DNA of 64,000 nucleotides from Bacteroidota bacterium (GTDB lineage Bacteria > Bacteroidota > Bacteroidia > Bacteroidales > DTGW01). Below the pieces are notes generated by a model, which had not been told where the DNA came from, ran no database searches, and saw nothing but the letters and a program-made list of their open reading frames with translations. This document shows, piece after piece, positions 9,101 through 17,928 of this stretch. A program made the position numbers and the translations under genes. Numbering within the stretch: the first letter of the stretch is position 1; every line of letters begins with the position of its first letter. The stretch spans positions 1 to 64,000 of the forward strand of contig JAKPGM010000021.1 in NCBI GenBank assembly GCA_029550865.1, written 5' to 3'.

Positions 9101-9676
9101 TTTTGACTTAATATAATTCAGGGCCGTTTTTAGCTCGGCATTAGCTGTCCTATTCTTAATGCCCTTAAGTTGCCCTGTAAGACCACTTATCGGCTTAGAA
9201 CGTCGTCGATCGACCTCAAAATAATAACTGCGCTCGTTGTAAACGTAATACAAAATTGGCTTATCAAAGGTTTCGGCCTTAATCTCGGGAAAAATCTCAA
9301 ATACAGGAATATCGTTATCGATAGCTATTCCTATACCTCCCTCCTTGAGAAGCTTTTCGCTTACTTTGGTGTCGATAACTACCTTTTCAATAAAGAAGCC
9401 TTTTTTTACCAGTTCGAGGGTGTATTCTTTGTTGTATCGCAGGTACAACACAAAAGTGCCCTGACGCGATGTCAACAGTTGTTTTATCCTTTTCCCATCC
9501 AGATATAGATTCAGCACAACTGCTGGTACGGGGGCTTCGTTACTAACCGTTCGACCTTCGAAACGAAATGAATCGACAATAGCAAAATCAGAAACAGCTG
9601 AGATTGTTTGAGTATAGAAAAATAACAAAAAACTCAGAAGTAAAGTACTTGATTTGTAATATCCACGAGATTCCAT
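6155..9676 (-). CDS. TPR sensor protein with SpoIIE/PP2C-type Ser phosphatase
   Basis: A 1173-residue membrane protein. Order: signal peptide (to about 28); a carboxypeptidase-regulatory-like beta domain (about 35-110); TPR repeats in two blocks (about 195-470 and 500-840, the second in classical 40-residue spacing); a membrane helix (RSLFLFSILSAMLLAILSLQ, about 905-925); then a cytosolic SpoIIE phosphatase. The phosphatase shows KDIVTGDYFFV, VADCTGHGVPGAFMS and LFSDGYRDQIG, which hold the metal-binding Asp residues. It probably reads an envelope signal through the TPRs and dephosphorylates an anti-sigma-antagonist-like or other Ser/Thr-phosphorylated partner; the partner is unknown. The N-terminal domain and first TPR block are paralogous to the protein at 36028-39033. 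Confidence 0.85.
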   Translation of the reverse strand: MESRGYYKSSTLLLSFLLFFYTQTISAVSDFAIVDSFRFEGRTVSNEAPVPAVVLNLYLDGKRIKQLLTSRQGTFVLYLRYNKEYTLELVKKGFFIEKVVIDTKVSEKLLKEGGIGIAIDNDIPVFEIFPEIKAETFDKPILYYVYNERSYYFEVDRRRSKPISGLTGQLKGIKNRTANAELKTALNYIKSKNLVEAYVSLKKVLELSPSHPQAMAKLKEVENQLKGTDSLEKNFANLIRKADELRKAGKHFQAQQLYKQAALIKSKDNYAVSMVHHIDSLLSFQYSEKKDEFDALRNKGDAATKASKYEDALGFYEKALDIIPDDVYVNKQIAAVKKAIDNEKKKKEQEEKQRLAKYNQLLAEAATLREKKNFQEALGKYQQALTLDYNTSEINRLIAETNQAMQQEKIQQDYSDTIKLADEAYRDKQYDVAITLYRAAARIKPNEDYPLQQLNKITIEKQKSGKNIGSKTERSHSIEIHKPPVTDLKSLWKNYNTAKGTEKAMLCQHIAKAYLEAGKTDSARIFLIEALEIFRKNTQLPQQISTMEELASVYFFDGNFSAGIEILDEAINLSLKTQDTLRTVRLLNLQSQNFVNTYQYERALLYLDKTLNLARQLHDTSLITELTTDKGDIFHVQNQYTQAMNYYNEALKLAEKTGDRKTQSLLRNNLGVLFFKMGNLEAALAEFNRAIRIGNSVQSKKEISLSYNNIGNVHFVHRQYEKALEFYDKSLKIKEDIDFQIGVGVTLYNIGTAYLELKKLTDADAFLQKSIDISKKYQFVELLQQSYLTLARVYELSNDFRNAAKTYKEYANIAVAPVSIESPVLETSFLYGKERNISSFLRKELYRQKILADNRALMNKQKEQELMIKDMELQQQHAKVVRFRSLFLFSILSAMLLAILSLQIYKRYREKQILSEMIGFQKQQLTDSISYASRIQQAIMPPEEVLAAYFSDYFILNLPKDIVTGDYFFVAEVGDKIYVSVADCTGHGVPGAFMSILGISLTKEIILMQEQPLHANEVLNQLRAALISALHQQGREDEAKDGIDIALCVIDRKAGTLEYSGANNPAYIIRQNQLIELKADRMPIGIHPVLKSFDAHVIEIFDNDTIYLFSDGYRDQIGEETLKKFRRDEFARFLLEIHALPMAEQKTKLFQRHLQWKGSMEQTDDILIMGLKV

Positions 9677-9816
9677 ATATTTATAGTTACAGGCACAGCA
9701 AGTACGTTTCTTGGTATGATTTCATTTTTTTAAAATTAAAACATTCTGACTAATTATGCCAGTTATTTATTCCTATTACTTAAAACATTTCGTATTTTTA
9801 CCAAAAAATACTACCT

Positions 9817-10545
9817 ATGTATAAACACCTTTACCAGATTGTTCTTTTTTTGGGAATTTTGGTTTTATTTCCCTCGTGTCAAAACCAGACGATTGGTGGC
9901 AATGGTATTGTAAAGGAAAAAACTTATGCCCTGGAGGGTTTTCACACGCTTTCGATAAAAGGGGCATTTGAGGTACATCTATTACCTTCCGATAGTTTTA
10001 CTGCACGTATTATTGCTGACGAAAATATCATTCCGGAAATAGAAGTGGAAGTCAACGACAGTACGCTCGAAGTAGCTCCCCGTAAAAATATAATTCGTTC
10101 GCGAGAGCTTAAGCTTTACATTGGTTGTCCCGAGATTCGTTCCATTATTCTGTCGGGTGCATCGGAAATCATCACCGATACCCTGATGATCTCCCCCCAT
10201 CTTTCCATAAGCATTTCGGGTACTGGTAAATTGTCGTTACAGTTGCAGGTAAATACGCTTAATGTCAATATAAGCGGTGGGGCGGAAGTGGTGCTTCTGG
10301 GTAAAGCCAACCAGTTCAGTAGCAGTATTACAGGGGTTGGCAAGATCGACGCTGAGGATTTCTCGACCGATACTGCAAATATCGAAATATCGGGTTATGG
10401 TTATTTGATGGTCAATGCCAATAAGCTGCTCAATATAAACGTCTCTGGCTTTGGGAAGGTGTTTTATAGCGGAAATCCTGTTGTGAAGCAAAACATTACC
10501 GGTAGCGCTAAAATAAAGCAAAAGCCGACTGATGTTAGCCGTTAG
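9817..10545 (+). CDS. DUF2807 'head GIN' adhesin-like lipoprotein
   Basis: A 242-residue predicted lipoprotein: hydrophobic signal and lipobox LFPSC near residue 25. After it come VKEKTYALEGFHTLSIKG and repeated short beta-strand units (SISGTGKLSLQ, NISGGAEVVL, EISGYGYLMV, NVSGFGKVFY), the pattern of the DUF2807 putative auto-transporter adhesin head domain. Location is likely the outer membrane surface or periplasm. The last 14 bases overlap the methyltransferase start, so the two genes are probably co-transcribed. Confidence 0.8.
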   Translation: MYKHLYQIVLFLGILVLFPSCQNQTIGGNGIVKEKTYALEGFHTLSIKGAFEVHLLPSDSFTARIIADENIIPEIEVEVNDSTLEVAPRKNIIRSRELKLYIGCPEIRSIILSGASEIITDTLMISPHLSISISGTGKLSLQLQVNTLNVNISGGAEVVLLGKANQFSSSITGVGKIDAEDFSTDTANIEISGYGYLMVNANKLLNINVSGFGKVFYSGNPVVKQNITGSAKIKQKPTDVSR

Positions 10546-11329
10546 ACATTATGGACAAAGGATAGAGGCTTTTTTGCGTTTTTTGTGTCATGCTAAAGGA
10601 CGCAGGGGGCATGGTATTCATTCCCCTTTTGTATTTCATCTGGTAACTGAGGTGTTGAGCAACAACAGGGATGCTGCAACTGAATTGAAGCCAATTGAGC
10701 AGCTTCGAAGGTTACTTGCTGCCGACAAAAGAACCGTAAAAAATTATGACCTGGGGGCGGGTAATTGGTCGCAAAGCATTCGGGTAGGGGATATTGTCAA
10801 AAAATCGGTGAGTTCGCCCAAAAAGCTGCAGGTGCTGTTTCAACTTGCTCGTTACCTACAGCCCAATATAATTCTTGAGCTGGGTACTTCACTTGGAATT
10901 TCGACGCTTGCCTTTGCCAGGGCATGTCCACAGTCCCAAATTATCACTATCGAAGGATCGCCGGATATTGCAAAGTTAGCTGAAGAAAATTTCGGAAAAA
11001 TGGGGGTTGCTTCCATCGACCTACGGGTAGGATCCTTCGACCAACTATTGCCAGAAATCATGCCCCTGATTTCTCCGCCCTTTCTGGTTTACCTCGATGG
11101 CAATCATCGCTACGCTGCAACGGTTAACTATTTCAATACCCTTATTGAACCGTTCGACACCCGTTCGTGTATGATTATTGACGATATTCATTGGTCGACC
11201 GAAATGGAAAAAGCCTGGCAGGAAATATGCCTTCATCCCAAAAGCACATTCTGCCTCGACTTTTTTTATTTTGGCATTATCTTTTTTCGGGAAAATACAG
11301 TGAAGACCCACTATTGTCTGCGCTATTAG
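10532..11329 (+). CDS. class I SAM-dependent methyltransferase
   Basis: 265 residues, cytoplasmic. The Rossmann SAM site is visible as [16 protein letters not shown] (motif I) followed by [18 protein letters not shown] (acidic ribose-binding Glu). [18 protein letters not shown] and [17 protein letters not shown] match O-methyltransferase-like (Methyltransf_24) proteins. The substrate is unknown. It overlaps the upstream adhesin gene by 14 bp, and its stop overlaps the convergent clpX stop by 4 bp. Confidence 0.8.
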   Translation: MLAVRHYGQRIEAFLRFLCHAKGRRGHGIHSPFVFHLVTEVLSNNRDAATELKPIEQLRRLLAADKRTVKNYDLGAGNWSQSIRVGDIVKKSVSSPKKLQVLFQLARYLQPNIILELGTSLGISTLAFARACPQSQIITIEGSPDIAKLAEENFGKMGVASIDLRVGSFDQLLPEIMPLISPPFLVYLDGNHRYAATVNYFNTLIEPFDTRSCMIIDDIHWSTEMEKAWQEICLHPKSTFCLDFFYFGIIFFRENTVKTHYCLRY

Positions 11330-12561
11330 GCAGCTTTCAGACGACTTAAATCGGCCTTTTCGAGTTTTTCCTTTGCGTATTCCACCGTCACGGTAAACTC
11401 TTTGGATTGTTGACTGGGCAGTTCAAACATAGCATCTATCATAATCACCTCACAGATAGAGCGCAGACCTCTTGCCCCCAGTCGAAATTCTAAGGCTTTG
11501 TCAACGATGTAGTCGAGCGTGTCGTCATTAAATTGAAGCTTGATGCCATCCATTTCAAACAGCTTAATATACTGTTTTACAATAGCGTCCTTGGGCTCGA
11601 TAAGTATGCGGCGTAGCGAATCACGGTCGAGTGGATTGAGATGGGTCACAATGGGCAAACGACCTATAATTTCGGGGATGAGACCATAGGCACGTAAATC
11701 GTGCGGCGTGATGTACTGGAGCAAGTTGTTTCGATCGACCTGGTCTTTCTTTTTAGTAGCATTAAAGCCTACGGTTCTGGTATTGAGGCGCAGGGCAATT
11801 TTTCGCTCGATACCTTCAAATGCACCGCCACAAATAAATAGGATGTTTCGCGTATCGACGGCAATGAATTTTTGTTCGGGATGTTTACGACCACCCTGCG
11901 GGGGCACATTTACAATGCTTCCTTCAAGCAGTTTTAGCAAGGCTTGCTGAACTCCTTCGCCCGACACATCGCGGGTAATGGATGGATTATCCCCCTTCCG
12001 TGCAATTTTATCTATTTCGTCAATGAAAACGATGCCCTTTTCGGCTGCCTCGACATTGTAGTCGGCTACCTGAAGTAGACGGGATAGGATGCTTTCCACA
12101 TCCTCACCCACATACCCAGCCTGCGTAAATACGGTAGCATCTACAATCGTAAAAGGTACGTGTAACATTTTTGCAATGGTACGTGCCAGCAGGGTTTTAC
12201 CGGTTCCTGTTTCGCCTACTAACAGGATGTTCGATTTTTCTATTTCGACATCGTTCGTACCCTTTTTGGTCTTGTTGGCATGGATAAGTCGCTTGTAATG
12301 GTTATACACAGCTACCGACAAAAACTTTTTGGCCTCTTCCTGACCAATAACGTATTGGTCGAGAAAAGCCTTAATTTCAGTCGGCTTGTGCAGTGTAATT
12401 TTCGATACATCAAACGAGGAATGCATCGGAGCATTCTCGTTTATCATTTCGTAGCCATTAATAATGCACTGGTCACATATTTTGGCATTCATGCCATTAA
12501 ACATCATGTTGACCTGCTTGATACTACGGCCACAAAATGAACAATTGTTAGATTCCTTCAT
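11326..12561 (-). CDS. clpX: ATP-dependent Clp protease ATP-binding subunit ClpX
   Basis: 411 residues, the usual length. It unfolds substrates and feeds them to ClpP. The N-terminal zinc domain has Cys7, Cys10, Cys29 and Cys32. Walker A GETGTGKT is at 116-123, pore loop GYVG at 149-152, Walker B VFIDEID at 178-184, and sensor 2 (GARGLRS) is near the C terminus. The start overlaps the clpP stop by 14 bp, so clpP-clpX form an operon, as in most bacteria. Complete with no odd residues. Confidence 0.97.
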   Translation of the reverse strand: MKESNNCSFCGRSIKQVNMMFNGMNAKICDQCIINGYEMINENAPMHSSFDVSKITLHKPTEIKAFLDQYVIGQEEAKKFLSVAVYNHYKRLIHANKTKKGTNDVEIEKSNILLVGETGTGKTLLARTIAKMLHVPFTIVDATVFTQAGYVGEDVESILSRLLQVADYNVEAAEKGIVFIDEIDKIARKGDNPSITRDVSGEGVQQALLKLLEGSIVNVPPQGGRKHPEQKFIAVDTRNILFICGGAFEGIERKIALRLNTRTVGFNATKKKDQVDRNNLLQYITPHDLRAYGLIPEIIGRLPIVTHLNPLDRDSLRRILIEPKDAIVKQYIKLFEMDGIKLQFNDDTLDYIVDKALEFRLGARGLRSICEVIMIDAMFELPSQQSKEFTVTVEYAKEKLEKADLSRLKAA

Positions 12562-13246
12562 CTTTACGTATGATTTTTCTTCTTTCCAGTACTTCGTCGA
12601 CCATGCCGTATTCTTTGGCTTCAGCAGCGGTCATCCAGTAATCACGCTCAGCGTCTTTTTCAATTTTCTTGAAAGGATTTCCCGAATGAAGCGCTATGAT
12701 TTCGTATAGTTCTTTCTTCAGTTTCTGTATTTCACGGGCAGCAATTTCGATATCGGTAGCCTGTCCCTGAGCTCCTCCCATGGGTTGGTGAATCATGATA
12801 CGCGAGTGTTTCAGGGCAGCACGCTTACCTGGTGTGCCAGCACACAGTAACACAGCACTCATCGAGGCAGCCATACCCGTACAGATGGTGGCTATATCGC
12901 TGTTGACAAACTGCATGGTGTCGTATATACCAAGGCCAGCATGTACCATCCCACCCGGTGAATTAAAGTAAATCTGTATATCCTTGTGTGGATCCACTGA
13001 ATCGAGAAACAAAAGCTGCGCTTCAATCACATTGGCCACATAATCATCAATGGGTAAACCCAAAAAGATGATTCGGTCCATCATCAGACGGGAAAATACA
13101 TCCATTGTGGCAATATTCAATTGGCGTTCCTCGATAATTGTGGGTGAAATGTAGTTGTTATAGACCGATTTTATCCGGTGCAGGGTAAGGCTACTTACCC
13201 CCATTTTGCCCCGGGCAAACTGTTCAAATTCCTTTCCGTAATCCAT
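12548..13246 (-). CDS. clpP: ATP-dependent Clp protease proteolytic subunit ClpP
   Basis: 232 residues from ATG at 13246. The catalytic Ser is in GMAASMSAV (Ser128), His in RIMIHQP (His153), Asp in [11 protein letters not shown] (Asp202). It forms the barrel peptidase that works with ClpX. An in-frame TTG at 13276 would add ten residues, but it lies inside the -7 promoter box (13274-13281), so ATG is preferred. The gene sits between tig (upstream, separate promoter region) and clpX. Confidence 0.96.
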   Translation of the reverse strand: MDYGKEFEQFARGKMGVSSLTLHRIKSVYNNYISPTIIEERQLNIATMDVFSRLMMDRIIFLGLPIDDYVANVIEAQLLFLDSVDPHKDIQIYFNSPGGMVHAGLGIYDTMQFVNSDIATICTGMAASMSAVLLCAGTPGKRAALKHSRIMIHQPMGGAQGQATDIEIAAREIQKLKKELYEIIALHSGNPFKKIEKDAERDYWMTAAEAKEYGMVDEVLERRKIIRKDEGI

Positions 13247-13273
13247 TTTTTGCGATTTTGGGATTAATACAGG

Positions 13274-13281
13274 CAAAATTA
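13274..13281 (-). promoter_or_regulatory. -7 box upstream of clpP
   Basis: TAATTTTG on the minus strand matches TAnnTTTG, 28 bp from the clpP ATG. No clear TTTG -33 box at 18-21 bp. Confidence 0.5.
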
Positions 13282-13395
13282 GTGCTTATTTACCACTTTT
13301 AGTGCATTTTCTTGCAAACAATAATTATCCATTTGCAAAAAAATAAACAACGTAATGGCGTATTTGTTAATAAAGTGAATGAGAAAAGCCGATTT

Positions 13396-14742
13396 TTATT
13401 TCACCAACTCATAAAATTCTTCGGGGGTAACCTTTTTGAGGTCGACCTTTACCTTATTTTTAGCAACGTCGAGTACTTTTAAATCGAGCACATCGAAAAC
13501 CATTCGTCTTACGTCTTCTTCTTTCTGTAGAAGCATTTTTCCGTATTCTCTCAACTTATCGACCGACAAACCAATGATGCCATAATAGTTTTTCATCTGC
13601 CAGCGCACGACATTGCTTGCATAATTCAGGATGTCGTCTTCTTCTACCTCAATCTGATAATCATTGACTATTTGGTTTTTGATTAATTGCCATTTAATGT
13701 CCTCTTCCAAGGCTGGGTATTGTTCCTCCAGTTTCGCTTCATTTTTTTCTTTTTGCGTACTTTTTAGCCATCTTTTGAGAAACTCAGTAGGTAGCTCTGT
13801 TTTCTGCGATGAAAGAAGATATTTCTTAAGTTCATTAATATTAGCAGCATCGCTCTCGCGCGTGTAAACGAAATGTAATTCCTCGCGCACTTTTTCGCGA
13901 AACATTTCCTCCGAGGTAACTACTCCTTCTCCAAAAATTTTGTCGAATAACTCCTGATTAATTTCGTGATCGTTATATTGAAAAATGGAGGTAATGGTCA
14001 CCCGAAAATTATCGGGGATATCGTTGATTGTTTTATTATCCTGATTGAGTCTGTACAGCAGTTCTTCTTCGCTATCTGTTATTTTTTTAAGATTTAGCTG
14101 ATGGACAGAACCTTTTTCAGCGCCAATAAGTTTTTTCTTCTCCTCATTTTCCGTGTTCGAAAAATCGATAAGAAAGTCTTTAACTTTTATACCCCGTTCT
14201 TTGACCTCTCCGGTTTCATCGATTTCGGCTACTTCAGCCAGAACTCTGCATTCTTCTGCTACTTTATCGAGATCAACACGTGAAGCTAAACGTTTTGTGT
14301 ATAATTTAATTTCAGTGTCCACCAGTTGGTCGGAAATGGTAATTTCGTATTGTGTAAGCTTATCTTTTTTAGGCCATTCGATGGTAATCTGAGGTTGTAA
14401 CCCTACCTCGAAGGCAAACTCAAAATTTTCTGCCTTATCGATATCGAGTGCTGGTGAATCGGCAGCCATGATGGGTTCACCAAGTATTTTGAGCTGTTCA
14501 GATTGAATATATTGGTCAAGGTGTTGATTGATCAATTTGTCCAGTTCGTCGAGTAGCACTGCCTTACCATACATGCGTTCAATCATCTGCATAGGTGCCT
14601 TGCCCGGACGAAACCCTGGAATATTGGCTTTACGCTTATATTCTTTTAGCGTTTTTTCAACGTTACTGGCATAATCTTCTTTGGTAATCTGTAAAGTAAT
14701 TTTCTCGGTTAATGTTCCAATACTTTGACGCGTAATGTTCAT
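13396..14742 (-). CDS. tig: trigger factor
   Basis: 448 residues, a ribosome-bound chaperone that receives nascent chains. The ribosome-binding tail is read in KANIPGFRPGKAPMQMIERM (GFRxGKxP signature, residues about 38-57). The PPIase middle domain is weakly conserved, as in other Bacteroidota, where catalytic residues are often lost. The C-terminal helical chaperone arms follow. It precedes clpP-clpX in the same direction with a 150-bp gap, the common tig-clpP-clpX order. Confidence 0.93.
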   Translation of the reverse strand: MNITRQSIGTLTEKITLQITKEDYASNVEKTLKEYKRKANIPGFRPGKAPMQMIERMYGKAVLLDELDKLINQHLDQYIQSEQLKILGEPIMAADSPALDIDKAENFEFAFEVGLQPQITIEWPKKDKLTQYEITISDQLVDTEIKLYTKRLASRVDLDKVAEECRVLAEVAEIDETGEVKERGIKVKDFLIDFSNTENEEKKKLIGAEKGSVHQLNLKKITDSEEELLYRLNQDNKTINDIPDNFRVTITSIFQYNDHEINQELFDKIFGEGVVTSEEMFREKVREELHFVYTRESDAANINELKKYLLSSQKTELPTEFLKRWLKSTQKEKNEAKLEEQYPALEEDIKWQLIKNQIVNDYQIEVEEDDILNYASNVVRWQMKNYYGIIGLSVDKLREYGKMLLQKEEDVRRMVFDVLDLKVLDVAKNKVKVDLKKVTPEEFYELVK

Positions 14743-14845
14743 GAGATAAAATTTAATTATGTATGCTAATTATTATCGTACTTCCTTTCCGATCGTTCAC
14801 CTCTATCAAAAGTGTACGATGTTTTACTTAAAATTTTCAATTCTG

Positions 14846-14927
14846 TGCGGATGAAGGGACTCGAACCCCCACGCCTTTCGGCACCAGATCCTAAGTCTGG
14901 CTCGGCTACCAATTACGACACATCCGC
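14846..14927 (-). tRNA. tRNA-Leu (anticodon UAG)
   Basis: An 82-nt tRNA with acceptor stem GCGGATG/CATCCGC, discriminator A, anticodon stem CCAGA/TCTGG around loop CTTAGGA, giving anticodon TAG (complement at 14891-14893). The long variable arm (TGCCGAAAGGCG) is the class II shape of tRNA-Leu, and GGTTCGAGTCC is the T arm. CCA is not encoded. Confidence 0.95.
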
Positions 14928-15085
14928 AATTTTGAGTGCGCAAAGTTACACATTTTTAATCAGATTTTTTATCAAATTCATCGGAACGTGTTAAAAATTA
15001 TTTTGGATGGTGATGAACACCTCATGGCGCTTACGGAACCCTCTTCTCAACACCTCATCCCGCCCTTCGGGCACCCCTTGTCAAC

Positions 15086-15147
15086 ACCTCACCCCGCCCT
15101 GTCGGGCACCCCTCTCCTTGGAAAGGAGAGGGGAAGGGGGTGAGGTG
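15086..15147. repeat. GC-rich imperfect palindrome, copy 1
   Basis: CACCTCACCCC at the left pairs with GGGGGTGAGGTG at the right. Inner arms CCCTCTCC/GGAGAGGGG and a small GCCCTGTCGGGC hairpin give a cruciform-like structure. Partial copies lie at 15015-15085. This kind of palindrome is widespread and intergenic in Bacteroidota. Confidence 0.8.
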
Positions 15148-15277
15148 GCTATCCCATTGCTACCAAAAGAGCCACCCCTACGGGGTTGGAAGAGGTAAAA
15201 TTTTTAGGTTTGTGCCTGCCAATGCATTGGTTGTCACAAAATCTGACTCTACCTTACCAATCACCCCTCTTCATATA

Positions 15278-15338
15278 ATCCTCACCCCGGCCTGTCGGCC
15301 ACCCCTCTCCTTGTAGGAGAGGGGATGGGGGTGAGGAT
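15278..15338. repeat. GC-rich imperfect palindrome, copy 2
   Basis: Same design as 15086-15147: ATCCTCACCCC ... GGGGGTGAGGAT with inner CCCTCTCC/GGAGAGGGG and a GGCCTGTCGGCC hairpin. Outer arms changed in a compensating way (CACCTC/GAGGTG versus ATCCTC/GAGGAT). The rest of 14995-15556 holds only fragments of the repeat and no supported gene. Confidence 0.8.
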
Positions 15339-15556
15339 AGAAAGGATGAGGGGCCAGGGGTGAGGATGGAAAGGTTACAGCGGCAGGGGTTGTGGAGGTA
15401 CGTTCACCATAATGGGTTAATGGGCATGGAAATACTTCTACCCCCTACCGTCATGGTAGATGAAGGTTTATAATATGTGCTTTACATCCGTCTTTATAAA
15501 AATAAAAAATCGTTTTTGGATAAAATTATATTTTTTTAATTCATAGGGGTTTGTGC

Positions 15557-15564
15557 TAACTTTG
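15557..15564 (+). promoter_or_regulatory. -7 box of rlmN
   Basis: TAACTTTG matches TAnnTTTG and lies 17 bp before the rlmN ATG. A convincing -33 box was not found. Confidence 0.45.
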
Positions 15565-15581
15565 CGCCGTTTTCAAAGGGT

Positions 15582-16607
15582 ATGGAAAAAATTAAATTAC
15601 TTGGATTAACCTTACCGGAGCTGACCGACAGGGTAAAAGCATGGGGACTTCCGTCGTACACTGCACAGCAGTTGGCTCGTTGGATTTATCAACGACAGGT
15701 GAACGATCTGGGGGTGATGACGGATATTTCGGTTAAAAACCGTCACTGGTTGGCTGAACGTTGCGAAATAGGGGCTTATCCACCCCTTGAGGTTGTAGCC
15801 TCGGTTGATGGTACGCGCAAATATCTATTTAAAGCAGGTGCCAATCGGTTCATCGAGTCGGTGTATATCCCCGATGACGATAGGGCGACCCTGTGCGTAT
15901 CGTCACAGGCAGGATGTCGCATGGGATGTAAGTTCTGCCTTACGGGGAAGCAGGGATTCAACGGACATCTATCAGCAACCGATATTATCAACCAGATATG
16001 GAGTATTCCCGAATCCAGGCAGCTTACCAATATTGTTTTCATGGGAATGGGTGAGCCACTCGACAATTACGAAGAGGTTAAGAAAAGTCTCGATATTTTG
16101 ACGTCGGCGTATGGTTTTGGCTGGTCGCCCAGGCGTATTACGGTATCGACGGTAGGAGTTATTCCCACCATGATACGTTTTCTTAATGAAAGTAAATGTC
16201 ATCTGGCCATAAGTCTGCATACGCCCTTTCACGAGGAGCGACTGCGTATAATGCCTGTTGAAAAAGCCTATCCCATTGAACAGGTGGTAAAAGAATTAAG
16301 AAAATTCGACTTTAGCCAGCAGCGTCGATTGTCGTTCGAATACATAATGCTGAAAGGAATTAACGACACTCCTCGCCATGTGAAGGGGTTGGTTCGATTG
16401 CTCAACGGGTTGAAATGCCGCATTAATCTGATTCGTTACCATGCTATTCCCGGGGAGGAATGGCAGACATCGGATGATGCAACCATTTTTTCCTTTCAGA
16501 ACCAGTTAAAGGAGAAAGGCATCATCACTACGTTACGTGCCTCAAGGGGGCAGGATATATGGGCAGCTTGCGGCATGCTATCGACCGATGCTCTGCTCAA
16601 GCAGTAA
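15582..16607 (+). CDS. rlmN: dual-specificity RNA methyltransferase RlmN
   Basis: 341 residues, cytoplasmic radical-SAM enzyme that methylates C2 of A2503 in 23S rRNA and A37 in some tRNAs. The cluster motif CRMGCKFC places Cys112, Cys116 and Cys119. GMGEPLDNY and the terminal GQDIWAACGML, with its catalytic Cys near 332, are family signatures. It ends back to back with the convergent TPM gene. Confidence 0.96.
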   Translation: MEKIKLLGLTLPELTDRVKAWGLPSYTAQQLARWIYQRQVNDLGVMTDISVKNRHWLAERCEIGAYPPLEVVASVDGTRKYLFKAGANRFIESVYIPDDDRATLCVSSQAGCRMGCKFCLTGKQGFNGHLSATDIINQIWSIPESRQLTNIVFMGMGEPLDNYEEVKKSLDILTSAYGFGWSPRRITVSTVGVIPTMIRFLNESKCHLAISLHTPFHEERLRIMPVEKAYPIEQVVKELRKFDFSQQRRLSFEYIMLKGINDTPRHVKGLVRLLNGLKCRINLIRYHAIPGEEWQTSDDATIFSFQNQLKEKGIITTLRASRGQDIWAACGMLSTDALLKQ

Positions 16608-17447
16608 TTACCAGCTTCCGCTGGCACCGCCGCCTCCAAAAGACCCTCCGCCAAATCCTCCAAAACCACCTGATCCTGAAGAGAAACTTCCCCAATCGCT
16701 ACCACGCGAACGACCCGAACCACCCAGCATGCTCCCCCATAAGATCCAGAAGGGGATATCGTTGTGTGCATGACGTCCTATCGTGTGCCGTCTGTTACGC
16801 GATTGTATGAGGGAGAGGAAAAAAGCAAAAAACATAAATGCAAGAACACCCAGCGCAAACCATGGCGAACCCTCAAAATCCCCATTCTTGCGAGGCATGG
16901 CCTTATATTGGCCTGTACTGGCCAGCATGATAGCCTTTACCCCTGCCTGGATACCTTCGAAATATTGGTTATTACGGAAAAAGGGAATGATTTGCTGTTC
17001 GATAATTCGTTTCGAAAGCGCATCGGTAAGCACATGTTCGAGTCCGTAACCCACGCTGATAGCCACCTGTCCCCGTGAATCGGAAGTTTTAGGCTTTACC
17101 AGCAGTACCACCCCATTGTTTCTCCCTTTTTGGCCAACTCCCCAGGACTCGCCAATCTTGTATGCAAAATAGTTGGCATCTATGCCTTGCAGAGAATTTA
17201 CTATAACCACCACTATCTGCGTCGAAGTAGTATCGTTAAATGTCACTAAATCTTTTTCGAGCCTGGCAGCTTGCTCTGCGCTGAGTAAACCCACAAAATC
17301 ATTTACCAGTCGTGGAGGATTCAGCGGACGTGGCAGATCCTGACCCGTTAGTAAGGTGCAATAAAAAAAGCTTAATATCAACCAGGCAAACCTTAATGTT
17401 GATAACTCTGGTTTGACTTGATTCTTATTTTCCAAAAGATATCTCAT
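16608..17447 (-). CDS. TPM-domain protein with Gly/Ser-rich tail (YgcG-like)
   Basis: 279 residues. Signal peptide, then a TPM domain (VNDFVGLLSAEQAARLEKDL ... GVVLLVKPK ... VAISVGYGLEHVLTD), a membrane helix near 195-215 (FALGVLAFMFFAFFLSLIQ), and a Gly/Ser/Phe-rich tail typical of YgcG proteins. The family is linked to envelope or photosystem-repair functions; the molecular role is unclear. The start overlaps the second TPM gene by 23 bp. LemA, which often accompanies such pairs, is absent. Confidence 0.8.
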   Translation of the reverse strand: MRYLLENKNQVKPELSTLRFAWLILSFFYCTLLTGQDLPRPLNPPRLVNDFVGLLSAEQAARLEKDLVTFNDTTSTQIVVVIVNSLQGIDANYFAYKIGESWGVGQKGRNNGVVLLVKPKTSDSRGQVAISVGYGLEHVLTDALSKRIIEQQIIPFFRNNQYFEGIQAGVKAIMLASTGQYKAMPRKNGDFEGSPWFALGVLAFMFFAFFLSLIQSRNRRHTIGRHAHNDIPFWILWGSMLGGSGRSRGSDWGSFSSGSGGFGGFGGGSFGGGGASGSW

Positions 17448-17865
17448 TGCTTAATTCGTTTACATCATCTGTCAGAATTGGAAAATGTTTCTTGAGCTTC
17501 TCACCTATCTTTTTGATAGCTTCGACAATACCTTCAGCAAATCGCTGTTGTTTAAAATAATTAAGCATCAGTTCTTTTTCATCTTCCCAAAAATTGGGTG
17601 GTACTACAGCGTTGATACCAGCATCGCCCAGGATAGCAAATCTTCGATCGTTAACCGAAAGATAAATCAGCACTCCATTGCGAAACTTAGTCTTGTGCAT
17701 GCCCAATAGTGCAAAGGCAGCAGCAGCACAATCCTTAACGTCGGCTTTACCACAGGATAATTCAATGTGAACACGAATTTCCCCCGAGGTCTTTTCCTCG
17801 GCTTGTCGGATGGCATCCACAATCATCTTTTTTTCTTCCTCGGTAAAAAAATCAGAAGCCTTCAT
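17425..17865 (-). CDS. TPM-domain protein
   Basis: 146 residues from ATG at 17865 (an upstream in-frame start at 17892 adds nine residues not typical of the family). MKASDFFTEEEKKMIVDAI, EEKTSGEIRVHIE and NGVLIYLSVNDRRFAILGD are the TPM_phosphatase pattern. No signal peptide, so cytoplasmic or peripheral. It is the first gene of a two-gene TPM operon. Confidence 0.8.
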   Translation of the reverse strand: MKASDFFTEEEKKMIVDAIRQAEEKTSGEIRVHIELSCGKADVKDCAAAAFALLGMHKTKFRNGVLIYLSVNDRRFAILGDAGINAVVPPNFWEDEKELMLNYFKQQRFAEGIVEAIKKIGEKLKKHFPILTDDVNELSNEISFGK

Positions 17866-17928
17866 GCATTTGGAATTTTGGTAAAGGTACATTAAATTAT
17901 AAAAAACTGGGACGAAAACAATCTAAGA

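Noticed and set aside
11708-12709. Antisense ORFs opposite clpX and clpP
   Set aside because: They mirror the codon pattern of the real genes and have no promoter or recognisable domains.
13247-13276. TTG start for ClpP
   Set aside because: It overlaps the -7 box and would precede the transcription start.
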